Positions 18,974 to 27,966 of a stretch of 45,006 nucleotides of DNA are shown here, piece by piece. Below the pieces are notes generated by a model. That model searched no databases. It saw only the letters and a list, made by a program, of their open reading frames with translations, and was not told the origin of the DNA. Where the stretch lies: NCBI RefSeq assembly GCF_015206815.1, contig NZ_JADEXZ010000051.1, forward strand, positions 1-45,006, written 5' to 3'. How positions within the stretch are numbered: position 1 is the first letter of the stretch; every line of letters begins with the position of its first letter. The DNA comes from Fortiea sp. LEGE XX443 (GTDB lineage: Bacteria > Cyanobacteriota > Cyanobacteriia > Cyanobacteriales > Nostocaceae). A program made the translations under genes and the position numbers.

Positions 18974-19059
18974 TATAGCAGTAGCCAAGGCAGTTAGGAC
19001 ATCGGCCAATGATAAAACTCATGCACTAAAAAACTTTTAACCCTGTCACCTGTCACCTG
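18974..19059. repeat. 86-bp dispersed repeat, copy 2
   Basis: Near-identical direct copy of 15607-15692, again ending in CCTGTCACCTGTCACCTG. It lies in the tpiA-folP spacer, 51 bp before the folP start. Confidence 0.85.
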
Positions 19060-19109
19060 CCATAACAGTCAACAGAAGATTAATGCGGCACATCTGATTA
19101 AAGCGTTGT

Positions 19110-19949
19110 ATGTCTGATAATTTGATAATTCGAGGGCGTTGTTTCCAGTGGGGACAACGTACTTATTTGATGGGAGTGTTGAATGTAACGCCTGATAGTT
19201 TTAGTGACGGTGGAGATTTTAATAGTACCTCTGCGGCGTTGGCTCAAGCACAAGCAATGGTAGCTGCTGGTGCTGACATAATTGATGTAGGCGGGCAGTC
19301 AACTCGACCGGGTGCAGAGCAAATTACTCTCACAGAAGAACTAGAGCGAGTTATCCCCATCATAGAAGTGCTACGACGTGAGATTACAGTACCGATTTCT
19401 GTAGATACAACTAGGGCTACTGTAGCAAAAGCGGCGATAGAAGCTGGAGCAGATATTGTTAATGATATTTCTAGCGGTACATTTGACTCAGAAATGTTAC
19501 CGGCAGTCGCCAGTCTAGATGTGCCAATTGTGCTGATGCACATCCGAGGAACACCACAGATGATGCAACAAATGACTGAGTATGAAGATGTACTGGGAGA
19601 GATTGCAAGTTTTTTGACAAGACGAATTGTTACAGCAACCAAAGCAGGTATTAACCTGGAGAAAATTATTCTCGATCCTGGGATTGGCTTTGCTAAGAAT
19701 TATGAGCAGAATTTAGAAATTTTGCGTAACTTGCGATCGCTCACATTCCTAAACTGCCCTATCCTAGTAGGCGTATCCCGCAAAAGTTTTATTGGTCGCA
19801 TTCTCAATCAACCAGATCCCAAAGCACGCATCTGGGGAACAGCAGCAGCTTGTTGTGCTGCTATTGCTAACGGCGCTGATATCCTGCGAATTCACGATGT
19901 CAAAGAAATGCGCGAAGTTTCCTTAGTTGCTGATACATTATTCCGATAA
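19110..19949 (+). CDS. folP: Dihydropteroate synthase
   Basis: A 279-aa cytoplasmic enzyme joining 6-hydroxymethyl-dihydropterin diphosphate and p-aminobenzoate in folate synthesis; the sulfonamide target. It has the two classical signatures: MGVLNVTPDSFSDGG (21-35) and the region with AGADIIDVGGQSTRPGA (about 52-68). Later motifs are DPGIGFAKN and the substrate-binding GVSRKSFIGR. Length is typical. It follows tpiA on the same strand, with a dispersed repeat between them, so co-transcription is uncertain. Confidence 0.95.
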   Translation: MSDNLIIRGRCFQWGQRTYLMGVLNVTPDSFSDGGDFNSTSAALAQAQAMVAAGADIIDVGGQSTRPGAEQITLTEELERVIPIIEVLRREITVPISVDTTRATVAKAAIEAGADIVNDISSGTFDSEMLPAVASLDVPIVLMHIRGTPQMMQQMTEYEDVLGEIASFLTRRIVTATKAGINLEKIILDPGIGFAKNYEQNLEILRNLRSLTFLNCPILVGVSRKSFIGRILNQPDPKARIWGTAAACCAAIANGADILRIHDVKEMREVSLVADTLFR

Positions 19950-19982
19950 AGCAATTGTTTGATTCTTGTGACTTTTGACTTT

Positions 19983-20825
19983 TTAAACACTGCCATTCTC
20001 AGAACTATTACCGTTACCTTCCGTACTTACTGTATCCCCCAGCATTTGGTCTAACGCCCCTTCCGATATGCTTGGGTTAAGAAAGACAATTTTGGCATTG
20101 TTACTAGCACCAAGTTTTTGACTAGCGTCTAAATGTTCTTGAGCTACAAGATACCTGAGAATGTCCCTCGTTTCCGGTCTAGCAGTCATAGCTTCAGAAA
20201 GTATGCGGATTGATTCTTTGGTTGCTTCGGCTCTTTTAATTGCTGCTTGTCTATCCCCTTCTGCTTCTGAAATTGCTGCTTGCTTTCTAATTTCAGCAGC
20301 TTGTTGTTCTGCCATTGATCTTTGGACACTCTCTGGTGGTGTAATGCTTTGAATATCCACCCGAATAATCTTCACTCCCCATTTTGTACTTGTATCATTC
20401 ACAATCTGCAACAGCGATTGGTTCATTTGATTTCTGGCAGAAGTGGTTTCCGATAATGTTCTATCGGCAATGTGGGTACGGAGTTCAACTGTCACCAGAT
20501 TGGATAGAGCTACTTGCATATCGTCAACCTTATAAAAGCTGTCTTCCATGCTGGTAATTTGCCAAGTGACAACACCATCAACTTCTAAGTAGACATTATC
20601 TTTAGTGATCACTTTCTGAGGCTTGATGTCTAAAATCTGCTCCCTTGTGGTATCTTCCATGACAATCTGATCCACAAAAGGCACAATAAAGTTCAAACCA
20701 GGTCTAAGTGTACGGTGTTTCTGCCCCAAGCGTTCGACTAAGGCTTCATTACCTTCATTAATAATTTTGGCAGATCCGAAGGCATAGCCTACAAGCGCTA
20801 AGACTATAGCAATAATTGGCTCCAT
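19983..20825 (-). CDS. SPFH/band 7 membrane protein (stomatin/paraslipin type)
   Basis: A 280-aa protein with one N-terminal membrane segment (about 4-20) and a band 7 domain (about 24-200): GLNFIVPFVDQI, EVDGVVTWQITS, MNQSLLQIVNDTSTKWGVK. An alanine/glutamate-rich coiled coil follows (ISEAEGDRQAAIKRAEATKE, about 204-223). The acidic/Asn-Ser-rich tail is unstructured. Family members oligomerise on membranes and scaffold proteases or microdomains. There is no NfeD-type partner next to it. It converges with folP and has a 785-bp non-coding region upstream. Confidence 0.9.
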   Translation of the reverse strand: MEPIIAIVLALVGYAFGSAKIINEGNEALVERLGQKHRTLRPGLNFIVPFVDQIVMEDTTREQILDIKPQKVITKDNVYLEVDGVVTWQITSMEDSFYKVDDMQVALSNLVTVELRTHIADRTLSETTSARNQMNQSLLQIVNDTSTKWGVKIIRVDIQSITPPESVQRSMAEQQAAEIRKQAAISEAEGDRQAAIKRAEATKESIRILSEAMTARPETRDILRYLVAQEHLDASQKLGASNNAKIVFLNPSISEGALDQMLGDTVSTEGNGNSSENGSV

Positions 20826-21610
20826 AGATGCTCCTATTTAGCGATTGGGAGAATTAACTGTTAAGGATATGGTATTTGTCCTACCTTTTAGTCTAATCTC
20901 TTGAGTTTGTGCTTTTATAAACACCGACTCACAAAACCAGCATCTGTATATTTGCTGTGTTTGATACAGACAACACAGATTAGCAGAATGCGATCGTTAT
21001 TAAAACACCTTGATAACATAACTGGCAAGGAATTTATAGCAGGTGACGGGGTTTTATGTTAACGTGAGTTCACCTGAGTTCGATGTCAGAAAATAAGCGA
21101 TAAATAGCTCCTCATAAGAGTTAGAGGATTTTTTTTGAGTTTACTGATTGTCAATAATTTTCAGCTATTGATAAATAATTGCTACTTGGCAACTTCAATA
21201 AATAAATTTTTTTAACAAAATACTAAGTGATATCACCAGTAACCATCCATATCGTCATAAAACTCTGAGAATAAAGTAACAATTGAAGAGAGGAATGGGT
21301 AATGGAATTAGAAAAATAGAGCATTGATTATGATTGATTTTTAAGCGTTTCTGTTATATCGAACTCATGTTTATAGGGTTTGTGGTCGGCAATGTTTGAT
21401 TTTTAAACGCAAAGTGGCGCGGAAGTTGACGCGGAGGGGCGCAGAGGGTTTATGAAACATAGTAGTTGGAATGGTATAATCGTGGTGGCGATCGCAACTA
21501 CTTTTTGACGATAAAATTAGCAATTATGGCAGTTTTTGCCATTATCTGGCATTGCAAAACAAGTAACTATTTATGCTTGTGATGCTTGGGTAAGATAAGG
21601 GAATATAAAA
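20826..21610. other. 785-bp non-coding region
   Basis: AT-rich; no credible coding frame, tRNA or known RNA seen. It includes a small palindrome GTGAGTTCAC (21064-21073) and a possible hairpin followed by a T-run (TCCTC 21109-21113, GAGGA 21124-21128, then T8), which could be a weak terminator. Around 21409-21450 is a GC-rich stretch with ACGCAAAGTGGCGCGG-type dispersed sequence. A HIP1 octamer lies near 21488. Confidence 0.4.
21109..21136 (+). terminator. Weak hairpin plus T-run
   Basis: Five-base stem TCCTC/GAGGA with a 10-nt loop, followed directly by eight thymines. No recognised gene ends just upstream on the plus strand, so if real it would terminate an unannotated small transcript. 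Confidence 0.25.
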
Positions 21611-22024
21611 TTAAACAAATGGATTTATGATTGTTAATTTATTCTCTATTAACTGATTATGTTGCATATCTTCTGAGTAAATGATGGAACATTCACTTAA
21701 TAAGGCTGTAGATATAATCAAACTATCCCAATAAGAGTAGTTATATTTAGCGTGAATTTCTAATGCTTGTATAACCTCTGTTGTGTTAATTGCCTGAATT
21801 GGAAAGGTATTAACTATATCTGATATAATCGTGGTTGCATCAGTTTTAGATGTAAACTTTTTTCTGGTTAAAACATGAAATAATTCACCTAACACCTGAG
21901 TGCTAACTAGCAAAGATAAATAATTATTTTTAATAATTTCTGCAACTTGTTGGGATTTTTCGGGCGGATTTTTAGCATAGAGATAAATCCAGAGGTTAGT
22001 ATCGAGAAAAATTTTATCTTTCAT
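21611..22024 (-). CDS. PIN-domain toxin (VapC-like ribonuclease)
   Basis: A 137-aa PIN protein. The acidic metal-binding residues are in place: Asp8 (FLDTNLWIY), Glu47 (VLGELFHVL), Asp100 (SYWDSLIIS) and Asp119 (IYSEDMQHN). VapC toxins are Mg2+-dependent ribonucleases, often cutting tRNA or rRNA. Its start overlaps the antitoxin end by 11 bp, so translation is probably coupled. It appears intact. The pair sits alone between two long non-coding stretches, as expected of a mobile toxin-antitoxin unit. Confidence 0.87.
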   Translation of the reverse strand: MKDKIFLDTNLWIYLYAKNPPEKSQQVAEIIKNNYLSLLVSTQVLGELFHVLTRKKFTSKTDATTIISDIVNTFPIQAINTTEVIQALEIHAKYNYSYWDSLIISTALLSECSIIYSEDMQHNQLIENKLTIINPFV

Positions 22025-22244
22025 AAATTTCGTCTCGATTAAATTTGTAATCTGCGGGGAGTTGGAAAGAGTAGTTATTAACTCGTGCTAAAAATTGCTG
22101 TATTTTTGATGCTTGATAATCTTGATTAGGTTCACTGGGTTCAATAATCATAACTTGCAGGGTTTTACCTTCTAATTCTGAACTGAGTTTTTCACTTAAA
22201 ACAAGTTCACCGTTGGTGCAGGTTGCTTTGATGATTTGCAGCAT
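22014..22244 (-). CDS. Antitoxin of VapC-like pair
   Basis: A 76-aa protein immediately upstream of, and overlapping, the PIN toxin gene. The N-terminal half reads IIKATCTNGELVLSEKL, the short beta-strand pattern of AF2212/AbrB-like antitoxins. The C-terminal half ends FNRDEIYER, a tail common in cyanobacterial antitoxins that contacts the toxin. Assignment rests mainly on context and size. It would bind the toxin and repress the shared promoter upstream of 22244. Confidence 0.75.
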   Translation of the reverse strand: MLQIIKATCTNGELVLSEKLSSELEGKTLQVMIIEPSEPNQDYQASKIQQFLARVNNYSFQLPADYKFNRDEIYER

Positions 22245-22333
22245 TATGAATTGAGGAAAATGGCTATAATACTATTATAAATTATGCAAGTTAAACCGTC
22301 AGTTCTTCTTTGTCCAGATAAAAAAACACTCCC

Positions 22334-22503
22334 TGTAGGTTGGGTATAACGGAGTGAAACTCAACATATGATCTCTGTTTTCAAGAAAAAATTATATGTT
22401 AAATTATCTGCTTGAAATTAAGGTGATTTGGTGTTGGGTTACAGCGCAAGTATTTGTTCGTTGTTCTGTGAAGATACAAGCTTGCGCCTCCGCCCAACCT
22501 ACA
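22334..22503. mobile_element. 170-bp palindromic MITE-like repeat
   Basis: Terminal inverted repeats TGTAGGTTGGG (22334-22344) and CCCAACCTACA (22493-22503) enclose an inner inverted pair AACTCAACA/TGTTGGGTT. No coding capacity. Sequences of this type (TGTAGGTTGGGT...) are dispersed in Nostoc genomes, from memory. It lies between the toxin-antitoxin pair and the signal peptidase homologue. Confidence 0.6.
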
Positions 22504-22515
22504 TCTGGGGCTACC

Positions 22516-23589
22516 CTATTCAACATTACCAATGCGGCTGACAGGGAAAAATCTTTTGCTGACTTTACCAATAATCAGTTCGCGGGGTACAACTCCCCAG
22601 CAACGCCCATCGTAAGAATTGTTACGATTATCGCCTAGAGCTAAGTAGGATGCAGGTGGTATAGTGACTGGTTTTGCTAGGTAAGGTGGCTGAATTCCTG
22701 ATGGGCAAACATCAATTACAGTTTTCTGATTAGAACTCAAATACTTGTTTTCTGGTAAAGGTTTGTTATTGATATAAACCTGCCCATTCTTCAATTCTAC
22801 TTTTTCACCAGGTAGCCCAACTATCCGCTTAATAAAGGCATCGTTGTATTGTTCCTTTTGTAGAGCTTCAGTAGGGTAAAATACAACAATATCGCCACGT
22901 TCAGGATCTTGAAAGCGATAACTCAACTTATCAACTACAATTTTATCTGCCTCCCATTGGTTTGGAGAACCGTGCAGAGTTGGTTCCATAGCGCCTGAAG
23001 GTGTCCATCTAGCTTCAGCTAGATATGTTCTCGTAACAAATGCAGTGCCTATAGATAATAAACCTGACATTGCTATTAGTATTGCAATAATTAACGCCCA
23101 GTTTTTTGATCTTTGACGATGCACTGGGGAAAACACATATGCTAAATATGAAATCACAGCATCAATAATCGGTGAAAGAAATTCTGAGATACCTGAAAAA
23201 ACTATGATCAAGATAACTGCGAATATGCCAAATAACCACTTACCAATGTAAAGGTGGCCGATGCCAAAAAATAGCTGTGAAAGGAACATAGCAAGCCAAG
23301 GGTCTTTACTTTGCCTGCGTAATTCCTCGAATTCTGGAGTATTATTACTTTTGGCTGCACTATAAGCATCGAAAAGATTCCACAACCAGACAAACCAAAG
23401 AGTTACTAAAAGACCAAAGCCGATTATGATATTACCTTTGGCACTGACTATTAACCATATTGCAGTTATAAATAGAGCAATATAAATAAATATAAGAAAA
23501 TATCCCTGGAGTTTTTTTCCTGAATATATTTGTCCTAGCCCAGGAAATATTTGAGATAAATTTACGGCTAGCCACGGTTCTTTCGACAT
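22516..23589 (-). CDS. Signal peptidase I homologue, Ser-to-Ala at active site, with duplicated N-terminal membrane module
   Basis: A 357-aa membrane protein. Residues 4-34 and 96-126 are two copies of one membrane module (EPWLAVNLSQIFPGLGQIY and DPWLAMFLSQLFFGIGHLY). Another membrane segment (about 164-186) leads into an S26 domain. Motifs are RGDIVVFYP (231-239), the lysine motif FIKRIVGLPGE (Lys254) and GDNRNNSYDGRCWG (319-332). The nucleophile motif, normally PSGSM, reads PSGAM: Ala200, codon GCT, replaces the catalytic serine. Known signal peptidases of about 200-320 aa need that serine, so this protein is probably inactive as a peptidase or works otherwise. ATG at 23589. Confidence 0.85.
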   Translation of the reverse strand: MSKEPWLAVNLSQIFPGLGQIYSGKKLQGYFLIFIYIALFITAIWLIVSAKGNIIIGFGLLVTLWFVWLWNLFDAYSAAKSNNTPEFEELRRQSKDPWLAMFLSQLFFGIGHLYIGKWLFGIFAVILIIVFSGISEFLSPIIDAVISYLAYVFSPVHRQRSKNWALIIAILIAMSGLLSIGTAFVTRTYLAEARWTPSGAMEPTLHGSPNQWEADKIVVDKLSYRFQDPERGDIVVFYPTEALQKEQYNDAFIKRIVGLPGEKVELKNGQVYINNKPLPENKYLSSNQKTVIDVCPSGIQPPYLAKPVTIPPASYLALGDNRNNSYDGRCWGVVPRELIIGKVSKRFFPVSRIGNVE

Positions 23590-24416
23590 ATCAAATCTCT
23601 ATTCTGTTAGGATTATGTAATAAATCGGTTATTTTTGTCAAAATAACAAGAGGCGCGATGCTCTAGTTATAAAAAATTAATACTTGATCTCAGGTTAAAT
23701 TCTTACATAGTAAGAGATTCAAGAGGAACAAAGTGTATTTTTATTAAATCTTTGATTCTATTTGAGACAAACCTTGTTATATCAATCGTTTTAGCCGTTT
23801 TTTAGTGTTAATTTATCAACCGAAGTCTGGGAGAGCCATAATTTATTTTATAGTTACTTGATTGTTCAAAAGTCGAACGCAGTTCTCCTTGTAGCGAGGC
23901 GGCGACACCACTCCACTAGTTAATTAGATTAGTGTATGTAGTGGCGTGGCAAGCTTTAAATGTGGCTATAGATTTTTATTTTTGTAGGGTGCGTTAACGA
24001 AGTAACGCACCGTCTTAATCTCATTGGCGGTGCGTTGCGCTTCGCAACAACGTACCCTACTATTGCACTATTTTAATCTTGCCACGCCACTACGTATCTG
24101 TTCAAAAATCAAGTAGTAATCCTATAGTTAGTTGAAGCAGATAAATACTCAAATTTATTTGAGTATTGATAAGTAAAGAAGGAGGAATTTTACTGTGAAT
24201 AAACATCGTGATTTCTGATTTATATACTACCGAAAGTTACTATGCCGTAGGCTTTACGCTACGCTATCAGCCACTCGTACAGAATTCATGCTGAATTCTG
24301 ACTCCTGACTTCTTCTTATAAAATATTTGGCAATTCATAGTCTATCTCGATATATTAAACCCCACCCAGGAAAATACCTAGATGGGGGTATCTCATTACA
24401 TTATATCTATCTAGTC
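23590..24416. other. 827-bp non-coding region with nested repeats
   Basis: Upstream of the signal peptidase homologue and downstream of the transketolase-like gene, so it contains only the former's promoter. The central part is the nested palindromic element annotated separately. The stretch 24236-24310 carries further dispersed short repeats. No gene seen. Confidence 0.5.
23855..24115. mobile_element. Three-level nested palindromic element
   Basis: Outermost inverted arms TACTTGATT (23855-23863)/AATCAAGTA (24107-24115). Inside them TAGTGGCGTGGCAAG (23939-23953)/CTTGCCACGCCACTA (24078-24092), and innermost GTAGGG (23984-23989)/CCCTAC (24055-24060) enclosing two GGTGCGTT hairpins. TGTTCAAAA occurs as a direct repeat at 23863-23871 and 24099-24107. 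This looks like repeats inserted within repeats. No coding capacity. Confidence 0.55.
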
Positions 24417-26630
24417 TTAATGCACCAACTCGATCGCCCGCTTTGTCAACGCCTCAGCAGTCAAACCATTAAACGCCATCAACTCACCAGCACTAGCTGT
24501 AGTTTCCCCACGCTTCCAGGCGAAGGTGTCGCGCTTGCTGTTACTCCGTAACATGACGGGTTCTAACATCGCCGCCGCGCCACCAGTGACACCAATTAAG
24601 GCATCGCCAGCGAATAATTCGGCAAATCTGGCATCATCAATAAAACCGCTATCAGGTTCAGAACAGGTATCCCAAGCAACATCATGAGGACGATATAAAC
24701 GGCGGGGATTAATCACAGAAACTATCTTCACTCCAATACCTTCAGTTTCTAAAAATGCTGCTGCTTCAAAGACGGGAATTAATGTCATATCGCCAATGAC
24801 AGCAAACACAACTTGCTTACCACCAGCAATTTCATGCAACACTACTGCACCATCTTCTAAACCTTGGCGGGTTTGTTCTAAGGTGGTGCGAATTGGTAAG
24901 GGTGATTTACTGGCAGTGATGACAATTCCTTTATTCTTAGTTGTCAACGCCCAGTCATAACAAACTTGAATACTGTTAGCATCGGTGGGAAATAATGGGA
25001 ATACATTTCCGTTCCGCATCATGGAAGCAAAGTAAGCTTCGATTTCAGGACGTTGGTGTGTCCAACCGTTGCGTCCTTGTTCTAATGCACCGGCGGTGAG
25101 TAAGGTAATAGTTGAGGGAGTTTGACGGCGTAATTCTGCCATTGCTTGAATGACGGTTTGCCAAATGGGTAAGCCGTTGATAGCGAAAGATTCGTAAGAA
25201 CACCAGAGAGTTCTTGCACCCATCAAAGATAAACCAACAGCTAAACCTGCACAAGCATCTTCACTTAAGGGTTCGTAAACTTGGCCGTTGGGTGCTTGGT
25301 TATATAATTCGTCGGTGGTAGGGTGGATAATTTTTAAGGCTTGGTTGATGTTACCAATACCCGATGCTTCGTTCCCGTCGGCGTTGGTGACGAGAAAATT
25401 TTTATCTTTCTGTCCGACTACACCGACTAGTCGTCCCATTGCGGTGGTTGAAACTTTGGGTTCGCCACCTACTGCATATTCTTCTAAAGGTAACGCGCCT
25501 AAATCTGGCAATGATAACTCAAATTCTGTCACCACTGTTTTAGCTGCGGGGCCGCCACCTGCGCGTTCGGCGTTGGTTCTGACGATTTGCCAAGCTTCTG
25601 GAGATAATGCACGGGTTTGCAATGCGCTGACAATATGAGGTGCATCTAAAGTATCTTTCGGATAGAGGTTGTGAGATTTTGCACCTCTGGCGTGAACACC
25701 TGCACCTTTGAGTTGTTTGATAATGAAGACTGTAAGTTTACCACTAAGGGCAGAACGGGCGGCTTTATCTACAGCTACAAGTACGGCTTTGGTAAAGGCT
25801 AGGCGTTGCTCAAAGGAAAAGACGGTACTATCAACGTAGTTTCCTGGTTGGTTTTGGTCGTCAAATTCTTTAGCATCAACTAAAATAACTTCCTCAAACC
25901 CGTTACCTTGCCAGAATGCTGTCATCTGTGCGTTGGTTTTTAGGGAAACCATGCTGTGATGTTCTTGGCTGTAACCGTTCCACACCAACACGGGTAAGAA
26001 ATTGGTGACGCTGGGATAGGCGGTGTTAAAGTGCGCCATTGAACTCATGATGTAGGGTTCACCTAGTCCACCGTCGCCGAGGGTGAAGGGGAAAAGTTTG
26101 TCATGATGGAGGAGTGCAGCTGCCATTGCAAAGTGCTGTCCTTGTCCCAAAGGCCCCGCTGGGGCGAGAATACCGGGGATGTAACCGGAAAGGTGTCCTA
26201 AAAGTCCGTGTTTTTCGCGGAAGCGATCGCGCAATTGTTGTACTGTGAAAATATCCATATCCTCTAGGGAGCGATCGAGGAACATGGCACTATAAAATCC
26301 GGGGGCGTGGTGTCCAACTTCTGTAATAATATTTTTGTAGCCCAGCATGACTAAAGCCGCATAAGCTTCCGCTTGGCTGGCAAACCCGCCTGGATGTCCA
26401 GATGCTTTACTACCAGTGACTTGTAGTGTTAGGTAACGCAGTGCATCAGCAGCCAGTAAAGTTTGATATACAGATGCGGTATCTGTAGGAGATGCGATCG
26501 CAACTTTTCCCGATTCTATCGCAGGTGTGGCACCATAAGTTGCAAAATCTGGTAGCGCTTCCCCAAAATATTGAATTCCTTCGCAAAAATTAGGAAGTGC
26601 GGAAGATGCCTTTGGCGTAATTGCTGTCAT
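24417..26630 (-). CDS. Transketolase/phosphoketolase-like ThDP-dependent enzyme, non-canonical
   Basis: A 737-aa cytoplasmic enzyme. Residues 75-82 (KASGHPGG) match the substrate loop of transketolases. The ThDP/Mg motif begins GDGGLGEPY (185-193) and ends near VLVWNGYS (215-222). The second domain has LSEDACAGLAVGLSLMGARTLWCSYESF and an EQGRNGWTHQRPEI segment that recalls phosphoketolase more than transketolase. The 40-residue N-terminus has no match I know. It is neither a standard TktA (about 670 aa) nor Xfp (about 800 aa). A carbon-metabolism role via two-carbon or acyl-phosphate transfer is inferred; substrate unknown. ATG 26630; monocistronic. Confidence 0.7.
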   Translation of the reverse strand: MTAITPKASSALPNFCEGIQYFGEALPDFATYGATPAIESGKVAIASPTDTASVYQTLLAADALRYLTLQVTGSKASGHPGGFASQAEAYAALVMLGYKNIITEVGHHAPGFYSAMFLDRSLEDMDIFTVQQLRDRFREKHGLLGHLSGYIPGILAPAGPLGQGQHFAMAAALLHHDKLFPFTLGDGGLGEPYIMSSMAHFNTAYPSVTNFLPVLVWNGYSQEHHSMVSLKTNAQMTAFWQGNGFEEVILVDAKEFDDQNQPGNYVDSTVFSFEQRLAFTKAVLVAVDKAARSALSGKLTVFIIKQLKGAGVHARGAKSHNLYPKDTLDAPHIVSALQTRALSPEAWQIVRTNAERAGGGPAAKTVVTEFELSLPDLGALPLEEYAVGGEPKVSTTAMGRLVGVVGQKDKNFLVTNADGNEASGIGNINQALKIIHPTTDELYNQAPNGQVYEPLSEDACAGLAVGLSLMGARTLWCSYESFAINGLPIWQTVIQAMAELRRQTPSTITLLTAGALEQGRNGWTHQRPEIEAYFASMMRNGNVFPLFPTDANSIQVCYDWALTTKNKGIVITASKSPLPIRTTLEQTRQGLEDGAVVLHEIAGGKQVVFAVIGDMTLIPVFEAAAFLETEGIGVKIVSVINPRRLYRPHDVAWDTCSEPDSGFIDDARFAELFAGDALIGVTGGAAAMLEPVMLRSNSKRDTFAWKRGETTASAGELMAFNGLTAEALTKRAIELVH

Positions 26631-27101
26631 GCTGAGTACCTTATAAGGATGAAGAGAAATTGTAGATGCTCTTTGAATTCAACAGAAATTTTACCTCTTT
26701 GAGGTTGTAACAGTTTATTGCATTTTTGCAACTTTAGGATAAGTAGTTTAAATGGTTTATAGGTGATAGGGAATAGGGAACAGGGAACAGTAAAGCAAGA
26801 TGAGAGGAAGGTTCACAAAAAACACCATTAGCAATTAATGATATTTTTTCAACTCACCTTTACTTATTCAAAATCAAATAGAAAGCTTATATTTTATGCT
26901 TTATTGGAGTTAATATTTGTTTTTCTAATTTCATCTCATTCTCCAAATACCTTTCATTCAGTATTCAAATTTCCCTATTACCTGTTACCTGTCACCTGTT
27001 CACTATTTATACTCCTACTTGTATATACCGTACTATAGATCCGCTTTTGGGTAACTAGCGTCTAAAGTAACCAATATGGGACGCTATGAGAGCCAAGATT
27101 C
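26631..27101. other. Intergenic region with heptamer repeats
   Basis: Holds two short heptamer tandem repeats: ATAGGGA/ACAGGGA copies (26766-26790) and TTACCTG/TCACCTG copies (26978-27000). A short AT-rich frame between them (26838-27038) is low complexity and runs into the repeat, so it is not accepted as a gene. Promoters of the two divergent flanking genes must be here. Confidence 0.45.
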
Positions 27102-27860
27102 ATGCCAGAAGAACGCAGGTTGGAAGAAAATTTACTATCGCAGGAAGCTGAACGCAGGCTATCTAATCAACTAGATGAAGCCGAGCATATTGATGTAGAT
27201 GTACATACCGACTTGTTTAAGATAGTTCAAGGACAAGCGGATGCAGTTTCGGTTAGCGGTCAAGGATTGGTGATTAAAGAAAACATCCGTGTCCAAGAAA
27301 TTAAACTGCAAACAGATAGTATTGCCGTAAATCCGTTAAGTGCAATTTTTGGTCAAATTGAACTCAACAAACCAGTAAATGCGATCGCACGCATTATTCT
27401 GACAGAATCTGATATCAATCAAGCATTAAACTCAGACTTGGTTCGTAGTTATGCCAAAAAATACGACTTGGATGTAGAAGGTGAAATGATCAGCTTTGGA
27501 ATACAAGATATGCAATTATTTTTACCTGGAGATGGCAAAATTAAATTCCAGGGAACATTACAACTAGAAGAGAAAAGAAATACTCGTCTGCTGAGTTTCA
27601 TAGCCAGATTTTGCCCCCGTACTCATACACAACCCATAATGCTAGAAAGTTTCGATTGTACTCAAGGAAATGGCGTTAGCTTAGAACTAATTGTAGCAGT
27701 GATGCAAAAATTGAAAAAACTAGTTAATTTGCCATATTTTACCTGGGAAGGAACAAAATTAAAAATTATAAGCTTAGAGGTAAAGCAGCAAAATATGATA
27801 GTGTTTATAGAAACTCAAGTAAGACAAATACCCCCGGCTTTCACAGAGATTTCTAATTAA
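27102..27860 (+). CDS. DUF2993 (LmeA-like) lipid-binding domain protein
   Basis: A 252-aa soluble protein. A charged N-terminus (residues 1-30) precedes the DUF2993 domain: HIDVDVHTDLFKIVQGQADAV, VQEIKLQTDSIAVNPLSA, and the typical ARIILTESDINQAL. DUF2993 proteins are related to bacterial LmeA, which binds phospholipid in mycobacterial envelope assembly. Cyanobacteria carry many copies with unknown roles. There is no signal peptide, so it probably acts in the cytoplasm. It lies 106 bp before crtO on the same strand; a link to carotenoid or membrane functions is not shown. Confidence 0.8.
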   Translation: MPEERRLEENLLSQEAERRLSNQLDEAEHIDVDVHTDLFKIVQGQADAVSVSGQGLVIKENIRVQEIKLQTDSIAVNPLSAIFGQIELNKPVNAIARIILTESDINQALNSDLVRSYAKKYDLDVEGEMISFGIQDMQLFLPGDGKIKFQGTLQLEEKRNTRLLSFIARFCPRTHTQPIMLESFDCTQGNGVSLELIVAVMQKLKKLVNLPYFTWEGTKLKIISLEVKQQNMIVFIETQVRQIPPAFTEISN

Positions 27861-27966
27861 TAAATTAACCACAGACCCAGACTAATTGAAATTAAATAAA
27901 ATCAATGTTGTAATTTTTTTTTAGCCTTTGTAATATTAGCAAACCACTTTATTCTAAACTACAAAT

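Noticed and set aside
20826-21610. tRNA or structural RNA gene in the long non-coding stretch
   Set aside because: No T-loop/acceptor pattern or other recognisable RNA fold was found by eye; a covariance search would settle it.
26838-27038. 66-aa AT-rich hydrophobic frame
   Set aside because: Low-complexity Phe/Leu/Ile translation that runs into a heptamer repeat, with no ribosome-binding site; better explained as spacer.
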